DNA of 64,000 nt from NCBI GenBank assembly GCA_036971615.1, contig JAYKKR010000002.1, forward strand, positions 496,001 to 560,000, given 5' to 3'. The DNA is from Amyloporia xantha (taxonomy: Eukaryota > Basidiomycota > Agaricomycetes > Polyporales > Adustoporiaceae). The notes beneath the pieces were generated by a model. That model was not told the origin of the DNA and made no database searches. It saw nothing but the letters and a program-made list of their open reading frames with translations. Position 1 is the stretch's first letter, and every line of letters begins with the position of its first letter. The translations under genes and the position numbers were made by a program. Shown here piece by piece: positions 32,600-44,524 of this stretch.

Positions 32600-34439
32600 C
32601 TATACGACGGGCACCCGGATCTCGGCGCAAAAATATTGGCCTGTCTTCTGATACAACGAGACAAGCCACATATTGTCAAGCGTAAGCGCATCGGGACCAA
32701 AGGTGAACTGTGGTTGCCCAGGAATTGGTGTCTCCTTAACAGCGTCCTGGACATTCGCATGATTCGCATGAGCCACTTATCCCGACAAGGGGTGGGGCAG
32801 TACTCACGGCAATGAACTTTTTGTAGGAGTGGACGATCTGCCAGGCCAGAGCAGCCCGCGTGGTCGCCTGTGGAGCGCCATAGTGATACTGACGCATCAT
32901 CAGAAAGTCCGAAAAGTTTTTAGACAGAATGGGATATGTCGGCCACTGCCCAAGCCATTAGTTAGCAGTCTCAACGTTGATGTGCCGCGGGGACATACCT
33001 TGATAATCAAAATAAGCGCAGAGTACGTATCACCTGCAAAAGAGCGAAGGAAACTAACGGGCTCTTCGCCATAGAGGACATACTGCCTTGTGTTCTCATA
33101 GGTGTCATCTAAAAGCGCCATCTGAATGCCCGAGCCTGTCCCATGCCCATTGAGATCGAACCTCACCCGTGCGACATCGGTGGGTAGAAGTTCTGGGGGT
33201 TCAAAATGATTGATAACCGGTGTCTTGTGTATTTTGCATGACCCATGAGAGGAGCAGTGGTGTCCTTGCGGAACGTCCTGCAGTTCGATCCACCGCCCTT
33301 TATGTTGCGCGAAGAAGCCACGCTGTGACTGAGCCATCACAGTCATAGTGGACGTTGCCGAAGAGGAAAGCTGATCGGAATTGTCATCAAGTACATAGGA
33401 AGTAGAGCCATTGTTGCCTGAGTTCTGAGATTGAGAGGATTGAGAAAGAGCAGTGATTTGTACGGCCTGGGAGAGATCGGCGGATTGATAAGCCCAATCA
33501 GGAAGGGGTCCTTCCCAATCGCCATTGTTGATTCCGGAGAGCTCATTGTCATAGTTATCCCCACACAAAGCTAGAGTAGGCATGTCTGGGTCTGACATGG
33601 CCTCAGGAAGTGTTTGTAGACCTATAGGCTGCCAATATTCTTGGGCATAAGTCATCCCGAGAAAAGTATTCCCAGAACTATGAGCCAGTGAGCCATTGGA
33701 GGCAACGTAGGAAGGTGTTGCTGAGTCTGGCGTGATATAACTTGACTGGTAGGGACCTATCGCCTGAACGGTATTGTCATCTGGCATGCTGAATTCCTGA
33801 TCACCGGATTCCGAGAAACTCATCATGCCGGGATTGCGAGGAGAATAGAGAGAAGAGTCGTCTAGTTCTGGCTGCACTTGTCCGGTCAAGTAGAAATCGT
33901 CCAGATACTGTATACCATTATTCTCGTTGCCAAGCATTCTGGAAGGATCGGCGCCACCATTGTCAGCTATGCCTGAAAAGTCTGATAGAAGGGCTGGTGA
34001 AGAAATCATCTGCGTCGACTGTTGAAGAATTGTGGATTGCCGTACTTCTTGCTGGCCACGGTCGTCATAGCGTATCGTAGAGGTGTCATCGTCAGAGTAA
34101 CTGATGTTCGGAAGACAGCCAAACATGCCGGTGTTGGGTTGGTAAGATGAGTGCAGAATAGCGCTTTCTCGGGCCGACATAACTTCGGGGGACATGGTCA
34201 AGGTACCTTCGAGCATTTGTAGATCATCCTGTATCAATATATTTGTTAGAGACTTCGACGAGGTTATCGCTAGATCGGCCGACCGTAGCGGAGACATGAT
34301 AAGAAACTTGAAGTGCTTCATCCGGGTTCAGCGAGACCTGAATAGACATATGGAAAGACGCCGTAGGTCCCGATCCATCCTGTTCATCAGGGTTGCCGTA
34401 TTGCGTTAGCGAGAGATCACGGCGAGACTCGTCTACCAT
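32600..34439 (-). CDS. Unrecognised family protein, member 2
   Basis: The C-terminal exons are clear: a long exon ending at 32999, exon 32945-32808 and exon 32734-32600. The long N-terminal part is Ser/Gln/Asn-rich and likely disordered. Then come VARVRFDLNGHGTGSGIQMA, YVLYGEEPVSF and ILIIK at the splice site, WPTYPILSKNF and TRAALAWQIVHSYKKFIA in exon 2, and ETPIPGQPQFTFGPDALTLD plus MWLVSLYQKTGQYFCAEIRV in exon 3. The 5' end is less sure. Either translation starts at 34439 (MVDESRRDLSL) with an intron to about 34232, or at 34321 in the frame of the long exon. Domain order and intron sites equal those of the genes at 27867 and 36300. Confidence 0.7.
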
Positions 34440-36211
34440 GTTGGACTGGGAAAGTGCAGGTTTCGGTCTCTTGTGTTGAAGAGAACAAAGATAGGCTGTT
34501 TCAACAGCTGATAGAGCGAGGTAGAGGCGATTTGTAGCAGTGGCCAGGAGAAATTTGTGTATGTGATTGGATTAGAGCTGAGAACAAGTGATGCGATACC
34601 GATCAAAAATGTATTTAACATACTTTTTAAACCTCCAGCTTCGTGGCGACATTATTTCTGGCGGTACAAGGTGATACCTACAATCTCGACTGCGCCTGCA
34701 GGGTTAAGTGGCGGCTATGCGGCACGCCACAGCTGACTATTTCTATGGCGGTGCTGTGGTGCTTGTTCAAACCAATCGAGTAAATGACGTGTCCATTTGT
34801 TGTTTTTCGGGCGATAGAGCAATCACTCACCCTGATTGTTCCGCTTTTCTGACCATGAGACCTTTAAAAGATGCTTCTCAATTTTGGATGGTTTATTGTA
34901 CTCGGGCCTCGGTAACACTCAAATAGCCGATCCGAGCTCTGGACAATAGCAGACACAATGGTAGGTGCAACGGTCAGATTATTATCCAAGCTGCAAACGT
35001 GACAATCAGAAAATTTACTTCTTTTATGAGGAATCAGTTGTGGTCAGTAAGAATGCAGGAGCACTTGGAGCAGCATCAAACGTGAATGGATGCCCTCCTT
35101 CAGGTGGTATAGAAGATCGCCGTGGTGTCGCTCTCTACGTTAGCTTCCGTATGCAATCTGATGGGGTCAAAATATTAAATCTTCGGTACCAGGCCCCTTG
35201 TTCCTCAGGTAACTTTGCGTCAGTTTCGGCGCAAAACAGAAGTTCGGAGTCATAGTTTATATTAACAGTGCTTTGGACGAAGGAAGGATCTTAGAATGGG
35301 GCAATCTCAGTAGATAGGTGCGTAGTATGCAGAGTGTGCGATGTTTCCTGACGGACTTGATTACTGCCTAGAGATTCTGCTTGTGTCCTGAAGCTGAAGT
35401 TGGGCTGAAGAGATCCTCGAAGAATGGTAGCCGTAGCGCCATAGCGGTATGAACGCGCCGTGGCTTGGCCACATGCCCGTGACAACCACAGAACGCTTGT
35501 CTGCTCGTCCGTGTCCTTGGTACAATCCTCTCTGTTCGTCTTGGTTCTGTCATGATTCATGAATGCAACACTTTCTCAGTACAACTTGTTTCCCGGCCGG
35601 TGTCACACGCATGACTGGCGGCGATGAAGTGTTGATCTTGGGGAAGTGGCAGTGTCATGAAAACACATGTGAAATGTTCGACGTCTGACGGTGAGGCTAT
35701 GGTTGGGCTATGGTAAGCACGAGTCAGAGAACTTGCGAAAAACCTTCTATTTCAAATTTTATAATGACATCCCTCTTGTCGGCAATTCTGAACTTGCGCG
35801 TCCTGTGTCTGACGACTTTTAACGTGCCTTCTCATGTTCCTCTTAGACAAAGACCGTGCCCTTTAGGATCACTTATGAAGATCGACCTCTGAAGGCCTAT
35901 GAGCGGTCTCTGCTGATCCTGTTTATGAAGGATTGATGGGCTTGATTTCGCGCATATCGGACACAATGTGCGTCTCCATTTCGTGTATCATGTTCGGTAG
36001 CAGACCACGTTGGATGATGTGTCTAGGACGCGTCGTCCGCCGTCTTAAATCATAATCCCGTCTCATCGCATTCATAGCTTATAACTTGCGGTGGATGGAC
36101 CGCTTCGATTACATGTCATGTCGCACAATGGCTCAGCATTGAGCAGCGCCTTGCTTATAGGTGGCGGCCTGCGGCACCAAGAGGCAAGAGGCAAAGCTGT
36201 GGCACCACGCT
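34440..36211. other. 1.8-kb stretch without a supported gene
   Basis: Frames of 60-96 codons occur on both strands. None carries a known motif or resembles other parts of the window. Confidence 0.45.
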
Positions 36212-36219
36212 TATAAATA
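36212..36219 (+). promoter_or_regulatory. TATA box of family member 3
   Basis: TATAAATA stands about 80 bases before the ATG at 36300 in cacgcttataaatagg. The spacing suits a fungal core promoter with a short leader. Confidence 0.5.
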
Positions 36220-36299
36220 GGCATGCAAAATCTAGGATCACCCATTTCTCTAACCCCACTGACCACTGCCGACTCCTCGAGACAAAGGAAATCTGAGCC

Positions 36300-37198
36300 A
36301 TGACAAATCACTCACCTAATTCGGCGAACAATACTCCGAACCCTGCAGGAGGTGCACACTCTTCACAGTCTGCTGATGGCAGCTGCAAGCAGCAGGGTTC
36401 CGCGCCTGCTTCCCAGCCCGGTGCCAAGTTGGTACTCATGACCCAACGTCTCTACAGTCCTCCTGCCTTGCAAAGGCGCACCGTATCTGGCTTTGTGGAC
36501 ATCGGTCGACTCTCGTTCGACCTCCTTGCTTCTCCCACAGGCTCTGGCATCCCGATGTCGGCTCTTACAGACAACAGCAAGCTGAAGTCGATGGTCGAAC
36601 GCGATGCTCTCATCTTCCCTGAACTCAGCCCGCGTCGCTTCACTTTCCGCATCCTTGTACGTGTCTCGTATCTCCCAGTCTGTCGTCGTTGCTTCTGATG
36701 TCTTTCTGTGAGAAGTGGCCGACGTATCCAACGTTCGATTATTCCGCGACTTTCGATGACGACATTGTTACGTCGCCCGTCCCCAAGACACGACTGGACC
36801 TCGCTCGGGCTATCGCGAGCTGCTTTAGAGCGTATATTCAGGTGCCTAGATTATCTGCTCACTGTCGCCTGCTTGTCTAATTCGACTTGACTGGGTTCTC
36901 CATCCTGGCGATTCATCAGCAATGTAGACAGGACAAGCTGAAACCCTCTGCCAGCGAGTCAGACCTAGGTAGATGCCACTTTGGGAAGGGCGGACTCACC
37001 CTTGACGATCTCTGGCTGGTCAGCATATTCTATGTCATCGAAGATACATGGCAGGCAGAGGTTAAATACATGGAACCCGGCTGGTGTATGATAGATCGAT
37101 GCAGAACATGCACCAGACCTCTTCCCCGTCTTCTAACAAGATGGGCAATAATAAGTCGCCACTATTCAAGTTATTCAAGTACTTCCTGTGCACCTTAG
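36300..37198 (+). CDS. Unrecognised family protein, member 3 (short form)
   Basis: Exons 36300-36657, about 36716-36840 and about 36933-37198. The N-terminal region is short (about 70 residues, Asn/Ser/Ala-rich). The shared domain follows: GRLSFDLLASPTGSGIPMSA, ERDALIFPE and FRIL at the splice site, WPTYPTFDYSATF and TRLDLARAIASCFRAYI in exon 2, and GGLTLDDLWLVSIFYVIED plus AEVKYM in exon 3. It lacks the PxPGQPQ motif of the other two members, so exon 3 has diverged. The ATG at 36300 follows a TATA box by about 80 bases. Function unknown. Confidence 0.7.
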
Positions 37199-37731
37199 CA
37201 GGCCCGCTTTTTGGACAGCATACAAATCTCACTAGCGTAGCATTAAACACAGGCATATCTGAGTTGTACTGCCACCCAGGCTACTGCTAGTCGAAGAAAT
37301 TAAAGAAGTCGAATATCTCAGACTTGTAATAATTTCCGAATCGATTGTATGCGTGCTCTTTGATCGGGCTACTGCCTGATCGGAGCCGCCGCAGTGGATG
37401 ATCCGAGCGCATCGCCTCTTACTGCTCCTCCACGACCCACCTTGCTGTTATATCAACATATTCTGAATAGAGAATCGAGAACACATACCACGAATCTAGA
37501 CAACCTTTGCATCTGTGAATAAATTCGAACTAAATGATTCAAGTTGTCCGGAACGCTTGACTGTTGACGGGAACACCAGACACCGACCACGGGGAGTCAG
37601 GGCAGTTTGTCCGGCGTAAGTGAGATATTCTTATTCATGCGTACACACTGTTTGATCAGCTGAGGAGACCGATAGAGTCCCACCTACCCTCGTTCCTCAG
37701 CTCGGGTCCCAAGTTACACTTCATGGTCACC
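37199..37731. other. Intergenic stretch, no gene supported
   Basis: The last 100 bases resemble upstream DNA of the F-box paralogs. No coding region is supported. Confidence 0.5.
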
Positions 37732-39107
37732 ATGCAGCCAATCCTTCCTCCCGAAATCTGGGACTGCATCATTGATTGTCTGCAGGGAGATTATGGCACG
37801 TTGACGAGCTGCATGTTGGTTTGCAGATCTTGGGAACTCAGGAGCCAGCAACATTCTCCCTATCGAATGAACTTTTTTGACCGTACCGAGGTTGCGCAGG
37901 TTGCGCAGGATAATGGAAATCTCTGGAAGGGGCCTTAGAGCGTGCATGTATGGGGCAGCTTCAGTTTCGAGTGTAAGCCGGTACCCCATCTGGGCGCCCT
38001 AGCTGCGATGCTAGCAGGACGGTGGACCCGAGTGCGGGAGCTCCGAATTCAAAGTGCTGAATGGCGTGCGGGGGACGTGACGCCGCTCGTCTTTCTCCAT
38101 CTCTCTGCCTTCTCCTCCATCACATCCCTCACTCTCCACACGGTCAATCTCCCGTCGATCTTCCCGCTGCGTCGTCTCATCTGCAGTTTCCCAAACCTCC
38201 AATCACTCCATTGCCGCTATCTGTCCCTCCCCGAGCATGGCGATGCTCCTCCAGCATTTCCGAAGTGGTCACCGGGCATGAAGCTTTCGTGGTTGGACAT
38301 GGCAGACTGTGGTGACTCCATCATTGACATCGCGAACCTGCTGGTCGCTTCTGGTGTCATCGGCCACCTGCATAATCTGCATTTTGACTACCGACATATT
38401 GAGCCTTCCGCATATGCGAAGGCATCGCACTCCTTGCAAGGATTGGTGGATGCTGCGAACACCTCACTGAGTACACTGTGTTTGTACTTTGACGGACACA
38501 GACAGGAGAAAATTGCTGATGGCATAAAAGCCCGTGCGTTCATATCATTTCAATGCAATAATGTTCTCCATCGAGCCATTTCCTCCTGTAGCCTGTCTAA
38601 GTCTTGTCCCTAACTCAAAACTCCGAGAGCTCTATTTCACTCTAGACCACGTCTGTGAAAACATGGACTACGACTGGGTGCTTCGATGTCTTTCGCAGGT
38701 CACATCCGACATCATCAAGACAGTCCGAATAGTGTTCATGCTGGAAGCCGCCTCTCCGGTGGATATCACAATGGGTAGAATTGGCCAAGACTGCTGCGCC
38801 CGACTTGATGAAGTTCTGTCTTCTCCTATCTTCGCTAACCTTGACGAGGTCATACTTGATTTGGATGACATCTCCGACGATCCTATCTAGAAGGACCTGA
38901 TACAGGAGGTCTGGTCCAGGATGGTGTCCTGGATGCCTCGACTGCATGAACGAGGGATTTTGGAGTGCATTTTATATTCTTGTGCCATTGATCTCATGCA
39001 ATTTACGTTCTGCTTCTCTACGTGACAGAGTGAACGTCAATGAGAATCCCACCACGAGTTCTATTTCGTCGAACGAGCAGGTCATTGCCCTACAAACATC
39101 TCTGTAA
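37732..39107 (+). pseudogene. F-box pseudogene with two in-frame stops
   Basis: It starts MQPILPPEIWDCIIDCLQGD and follows the same three-exon plan as the genes at 43204 and 62405. A TAG at 37937-37939 replaces the Arg codon of the family's KGPRSV block. Exon 1 ends at a gtgcgt donor at about 38538, and exon 2 opens with CLSLVPNSKLRELYF. A second TAG at 38888-38890 follows DDISDDP. The last donor (AG|GTGCG in the intact copies) is altered to GGAGTGCAT at about 38960. The final exon would end TAA at 39105-39107. The gene is dead but recent. Confidence 0.85.
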
Positions 39108-39366
39108 ACAAGCTTAGAGAGATTATTGGCAAAACTCTTCACATAGACATAAAAATAAGGTGTTTCTTCGATTTCTAAGCTACCTGAATGATTTATGAGC
39201 CGTGAATGCATGACATTGTAGGTTAATGTGGTATCTCTGGATAATGGTATACACTATTCTTGAGGATTTTAGTGATGTCACTGTGAGCCAGAACCGACGA
39301 TCTAACGAACGGATCAACATACCACGACGTCCAGACCATGCGCAACATCAGCATCCTCGACAGCTT

Positions 39367-41142
39367 CTACTCGCCGGCCCTCTCGGCCTCTTCCACACCC
39401 TCCTCTTCCTCCTCATACGCCGGCGGCGGCTCTTCATACGCCGCCGCAGCCTCCAGCCTCAGCCGCTCCACCTCCATCTGCAGACTCTCGATCTGCCTCC
39501 TCAGATCAGCGTCGTCGTATCCGCCCGCAGCTCCCAAAGCCGGCATCGAGGGGTCTGCGGACGCAGATGGGTGCGGCGACGATGACGATGACGATGACGA
39601 CCGGCGCCGCTGGAGGTCGGCGACGTGCTGCTCGATTTCGCGCATCTGGCGCGAGAGCTCCTCGCGCCGCTGCATCGTCGCCTTGGACGAGCGCATGCTC
39701 GCAGCGCGTATCGATGGCGGCGGGGCATCGGTACTGTCGGCGGCCAGAGTGCTGGGAGGAATCAGGGGAGCCACGGGCAAGCTGGTGGTGGCGAAATCGC
39801 GTGTATCGGTCGGACTTGACGTCCCGGTCAGCACGGGTCCAGGAGTGGCGGTAGGCAGCGAGAGGTGAGAGGCGGTGGCGTCGTCGGCGTACGGTTCGAG
39901 TCCAGGTTCGAGCGGGTCGAGCACCTCGCTGAGTGCTCTGTTACGATGGATTTTGTCTTGGTTATGATGGATGTTGTCTACATCTACACCGGTCTTTCCT
40001 CGGCGCCGCCAGAAAAAGAAGGCAACGAGGACCGATACCAAGGCGGCAACCCCGCCGACGACACCGCCGACAATAGCGCCGACGGGAGGATGGGACGAAG
40101 AGGCGAGGGCGGAGGTAGGCATAGTCCTTCCTGAAGAGGAAGATGTAGAAGAAGCTCGTGATGTGTCCGAGGCGACAGAACTAGATCCTGAACTGAATGC
40201 TGAACCAGATTTTGAATGAGATTCTGGATGGGATCCTGAACTTGATCCTGAAGCGGGACCTGAGCTCAGTCCTGAACTTGGCCCTGAATGAGATGCTGGA
40301 CTCGAAGCTGGACTCGATACTGGACTCGATGCTGGACTAGGAGGCGGACCCACTGCTATACTGGATGCAGGACTTGATACTGGACTGGGTGCGGGACTTG
40401 ATGCTGGACTGGGTGTGGGGTTGGGTGCTGGACTCGATACTGGGCTGGATCCCGACCCGGATCCAGAGCTTGTCGGCGGATCAGAGTCGTACCTACAAAG
40501 ACCATATCAACCGCGTTCATCATAAATGTGAACAAAATCCTCACGTATACATGGCCCAGTCGAAGGCCATATATGACGCATTGGCAGCGCGCTCAGCGGT
40601 CATGACCAAGGTGTGTTGTATGGGCGCCAGCGACGTGGCACTGTACACGCTCATGTTGTACAGAAAAGAGTCCGAGGTAGTGGGTATATGTGAGTATGCC
40701 CCTACTTCATTACCGTCAAGCTGGAAGCTGATGTTTACGAAGGTCGTCGCGTATAGCACAGTATTCGGCACGACACAATAGACCCAGATGGAAGTTCCTG
40801 CGGAGATCGGTGTAAGCACTCGTTCAGACTACAAGGGGATTAAACCTACATACCGCTAAAAGTGAGTGTGATTGTCCTCACGTCGGTATCTGTGGGCGAC
40901 GCGGTGGTCTCGTGCCATGAGTGGTCAAATAGGTCGTCAGGATCGGGTTGCACAAAGCAGCCTGGACAAGTAGGTCCATAATTCCAGGCACCTGTTGTCG
41001 GTGCGTACGCAGGCTTTAGACCAGTCACCGAGTCGCCATTCTCGTCGTCGATCGTGCGGTAAGTGAGAGTACATGAGGCGAGTCGGAGCAGCAGAAAGAG
41101 CGGCAAGATGGAGAGGAGTACACGGCGCGAGACTCCGGTCAT
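39367..41142 (-). CDS. Single-pass membrane protein with Ser/Pro-rich stalk
   Basis: Three exons (41142-40854, 40797-40545, 40492-39367), all in frame. It starts MTGVSRRVLLSILPLFLLLR, a signal peptide. Then comes a Cys-poor beta-rich ectodomain (LTYRTIDDENGD, GTSIWVYCVVPNTVL), a long stalk of SSPASSPV-type repeats, and a transmembrane segment VGAIVGGVVGGVAALVSVLV followed by FFFWRRR. The cytoplasmic tail contains a coiled coil (RREELSRQMREIEQHVADL and LQMEVERLRLEA) and a PPPAY motif, and ends in Glu-rich sequence. This layout is common for basidiomycete surface proteins of unknown role, possibly wall or stress sensors; PPPAY could recruit WW-domain ubiquitin ligases (inference). An in-frame TTG-initiated extension upstream is not used here because the ATG at 41142 begins the signal peptide. 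Confidence 0.85.
40185..40455. repeat. 12-bp coding minisatellite
   Basis: Degenerate tandem units of the type gatactggactc/gatgctggactg encode the repeated Ser-Ser-Pro-Ala/Val stalk of the membrane protein. Length variation between strains is likely. Confidence 0.8.
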
Positions 41143-41962
41143 GGTACCTGTAGATCGCCTAGACAAGTTACTTAGCTAGTTGAAAGCACTGGGCGCTGCC
41201 CCGTAGTAGACCTGCGGGCCTTCTCAAGACGGGAGGACAAGTAAGTGAAGGTGAAATCTTGAGGGTGGAGGAGCAGCACGCTGTTGTTAGCCCTGGCCCT
41301 CGCTGACGGGGAATTCGAAGCTGGCCAGGACATCGGCTGGAATACTGTTGCACTGCCATCCGCGCATAGCCAACATGATGATAACACGGCCGATCAACAG
41401 AGACCTCACATAGCCATTGACAGCGTGCGAGCAGCTACAGTGCAGGAAGGAGAAAGGTGACCTTCACTACTATATATGGCCAACGTCAACGCGATCACGT
41501 GGCCTACCGACGGGGCGTCGGGCGTACTTAGCGTGTCCGCCGTTGTGGCGGCGGGCAGCTTGAGGTTTTGACTGTCGACGCCTGTGCACTCTACTTATCA
41601 CATAGAACTGTGCGCGCTGCCGTGTCCCATGCACCTCGCTCTCATATAGGCTCTGGCACTGTCAGACACCCTTCGTCCGGATTACATTGTCCCTCTGAGG
41701 CAGCTACCACCACTGCTTCCTTACTCTTCTGAATCAGCCACCATCGTTATTGCTTGCGTCTATTCACACACGCTGATTCAGGACCACCGCGCAGCAATTC
41801 ACAGCTACAAGCACATACTCAGAAGACTGTCTACTACTCATCTTGAGTCCGAACTGCTCGAATATCGCTCGATCAATGCAGGAGATGAAGCTAAGACTCA
41901 CGTTCTTCCTCATTCGTCAGGTCAAGTCTCTCGCACCAGCGATCAAATTGGAAATCGCCACG
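41143..41962. other. Intergenic stretch with F-box upstream homology
   Basis: From about 41700 the sequence resembles the upstream regions of the F-box genes at 43204 and 62405 (for example agaagactgtctactactcat and gagtccgaactgct). The reading frame is not kept between the copies, so it is noncoding. The rest shows nothing. Confidence 0.55.
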
Positions 41963-42292
41963 ATGCCAATCCTTCCCCCAGAGATATGGGACTCGATCAT
42001 TGATTGTCTGAAGGGCGACTGCAGCGCGCTGGTGACCTGCATGCTGGTCTGCAAATCGTGGCAACCCAGAAGCTCGCATTACCTGCTCAAGCAGATGTCC
42101 TTCGACAATCGAGACAAGGTCTTGCAGGTCGCACGAGCTAGTGGGAATCTATGGAAAGGGCCACGGAGCGTGCATTTGCTGGGCGGCATCGGTCCTGTCG
42201 TCGCGCGTGAGCGTATCCCTCATCTGAGCACGTTCGCCGCGATGTTGGCGTGCAGCAGATACAGCATCTCATGCGCGTACGCGTGCTGCTGA
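41963..42292 (+). pseudogene. F-box gene fragment, 3' truncated
   Basis: It starts MPILPPEIWDSIIDCLKGD and follows the family through TFAAMLA at about 42249. There it runs into unrelated sequence and stops at 42290-42292. The leucine-rich part is absent. It lies about 1 kb before the intact paralog at 43204 and is probably a leftover of tandem duplication. Confidence 0.75.
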
Positions 42293-43203
42293 CTCGGGGC
42301 CTGCAGAAGGAGAAACGCGAAATTATTACATGTCCATGTTTCTGACTGTCTGTTCGCGCTCTGTCTTTCGCATACCAGTCAACGTGCGTTCTGCCTCCTG
42401 CATTCGTTCAGCTGTGAGTTCAAGTTGTTGATGGTCTGATTCAGAGGGAAACAGTGTTCATGCCGGGACGGTTCTCGACTGTTTGCAGAACAGCTCTACG
42501 GGTGACGCCGGACGTCATGGTGAAGCAATTATGCCGTTCGTTCTACGGATTCCATGGCCAAGAGATCGTCGGGTAGAGGGCGCGACGTCGCTTTAGTGGT
42601 CGGGTCGACGGTGAGACTCGCGCAGAGCTCAGCATCGCGCTCTGGCAATCAACGGCCACGGAGTTGCGGAGCCCCACCGGCGAGCGCTGAGCGGCTGAGG
42701 CTGCGAGGTAGTGTTAGGTCAAGCCAGTGCGGGGCTTGGGGTTGTATCTCGATAGGCGCGATCAATGGTATACGTATAACATCTCCACTGCCCCGGTGCG
42801 CGTCATGGCCTCGAGGCAACCTCGAGGCGGCACATACTACAATACATAGGCCTATACGCAGCATCCTCCCTGCGTCCTACTCTCCTTCTGCTTCTAGGAT
42901 ACCATACCACCACTCTCTATCCAGCGTCCTGTTTACATTCTCCCCTTGAGATACACACCCTTCCCCATACCTCCCGCCGCCATCGTTTCGCTAGCGAACG
43001 ATTTTCACACGCTGATTGAGGACCATCGCGCGCTACTTAACAACTACGGGTAATTGGTCCGAAGACTGCCTGTTATTCATCGTGAGTCCGAACTGCTTAT
43101 ATATCGCTCAATCGACTTCAATGGAGCTCATGTAGGCTCTCGCTCTCGTTTCTCCTCATTTATCCGCTCGGATCTCTCATCGCCGGTCAAATCAGTAGTC
43201 ACC
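42293..43203. other. Intergenic; duplicated upstream block of the next F-box gene
   Basis: From about 42590 it matches 61900-62400 in patches (ccacggagttgcg, gcctcgaggcggcacat, gctagcgaacgat, gagtccgaactgc). The copied unit therefore includes about 0.6 kb upstream of the F-box gene. Confidence 0.65.
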
Positions 43204-44524
43204 ATGCTGCCAATCCTTCCCCCAGAGATATGGGACTCGATCATTGATTGTCTGAAGGGCGACTACAGCGCGCTGGTGACCTGCATGCTGGTCTGCAAAT
43301 CGTGGGTACCTAGAAGCCGGCATAACCTGCCTGACCGTGTGGCCTTTTTCAATCGAGACAAGATTGTGCAAGTTGCGACACAGGATAGGAGAAATCTGTG
43401 GAAAGGACCACGGAGTGTGGTTGTACTTCGCGTCCCGCCGACTGACCACTTGCAGTGTATGCCGATTCCTCATATGAGCACGTTCGCCGCGATGCTAGCA
43501 GGCCGATGGACGCGGGTGCATCAGCTGAGCATAAGGCTAGCTGAATGGCGTGCTTGTGACATGCCGCCACTCGTCTTCCTCCATCTCTCTGCTTTCTCCA
43601 CCATCACGGTATTCAATCTTGAAACTGTCAGCTTGCCGTCGATTGCCACGCTGCGTCGGCTCATCTGCTGTTTCCCAAATCTCAATCACCTCGACTGTCA
43701 TAATGTGTCCTTTCGGGAGCATGGGGCTGCTCGTCCTGTATTCGCGAAGTGGCCACAAAGGATATCACGGTTTGAATTATACGGCAATGCGGCCTCGATG
43801 ACTGGCATTGCGGACCTCTTGCTCGTTGCTGGTGCTGGTGTCCTTGCCGGTTTGAATAACCTGTATCTTCGCTATAATCATATTGAACCTCCTGCACGTG
43901 TTCAGGCATTGATGGACGCCGCGGGCACATCACTGGATACGCTGAGGCTGAGCTTCGGTGTGGACGATAAGATTACTGAAAGCGCAGAACGCTGTGTGTC
44001 CCTATTCTTCGATTGATGGAACAATGCTCATCTCTGATTCATTTTCTTGTGCAGCCTGTCTCAGCCTTGCTAATTGTGCAAGACTTGGAGAGCTCATGCT
44101 GGATCTGACGGTCTATGCGGCTACTGACTATGACTGGCTATTTCGATGTCTCTCGGGAGTCACATCCGACAGGATCCACGCAATATCGATTGATTTCCGC
44201 CTGTATGATGACTCACCGGTGGATACAGCTGTGGCCAGAATTGGTCAAGACTGCTGTGCCCGACTGGATGATGTTCTATCTTCTCTCCCTACTTTTTCAA
44301 ACCTTCAAAAGGTTATACTCAAGTTGGACCCATTTCCTCGTCCTATACACCAAACTCTGGCAATGGAATTGAGGTTACAGTTGATGTCCCGTATGCCTCG
44401 GCTGTGTGAGAGAGGCATTTTGAGGTGCGTTTCTATTCTCATATCGTTGATCTAGCTGATTAACAGTTTGCATTGCATTTCTGCCAGATTGGACGTTTTC
44501 TGGTATGATCCTCTGGTTGATTGA
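43204..44524 (+). CDS. F-box protein, intact
   Basis: Three exons: 43204-43993, 44055-44424 and 44488-44524. It starts MLPILPPEIWDSIIDCLKGD, the F-box, then TCMLVCKSWVPRSRHNLPD. The leucine-rich part has AGRWTRVHQLSIRLAEWRAC, LHLSAFSTITVFNL, LRRLICCFPNLNHLDC, then exon 2 with CLSLANCARLGELML, DYDWLFRCLSGVTSD and CCARLDDVLSSLPTFSNLQK, and CERGILR at the last splice site. All splice sites are GT-AG and in phase. It is presumably an SCF ubiquitin-ligase adaptor. The open frame upstream of 43204 has no ATG, so this is the first possible start. Confidence 0.85.
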
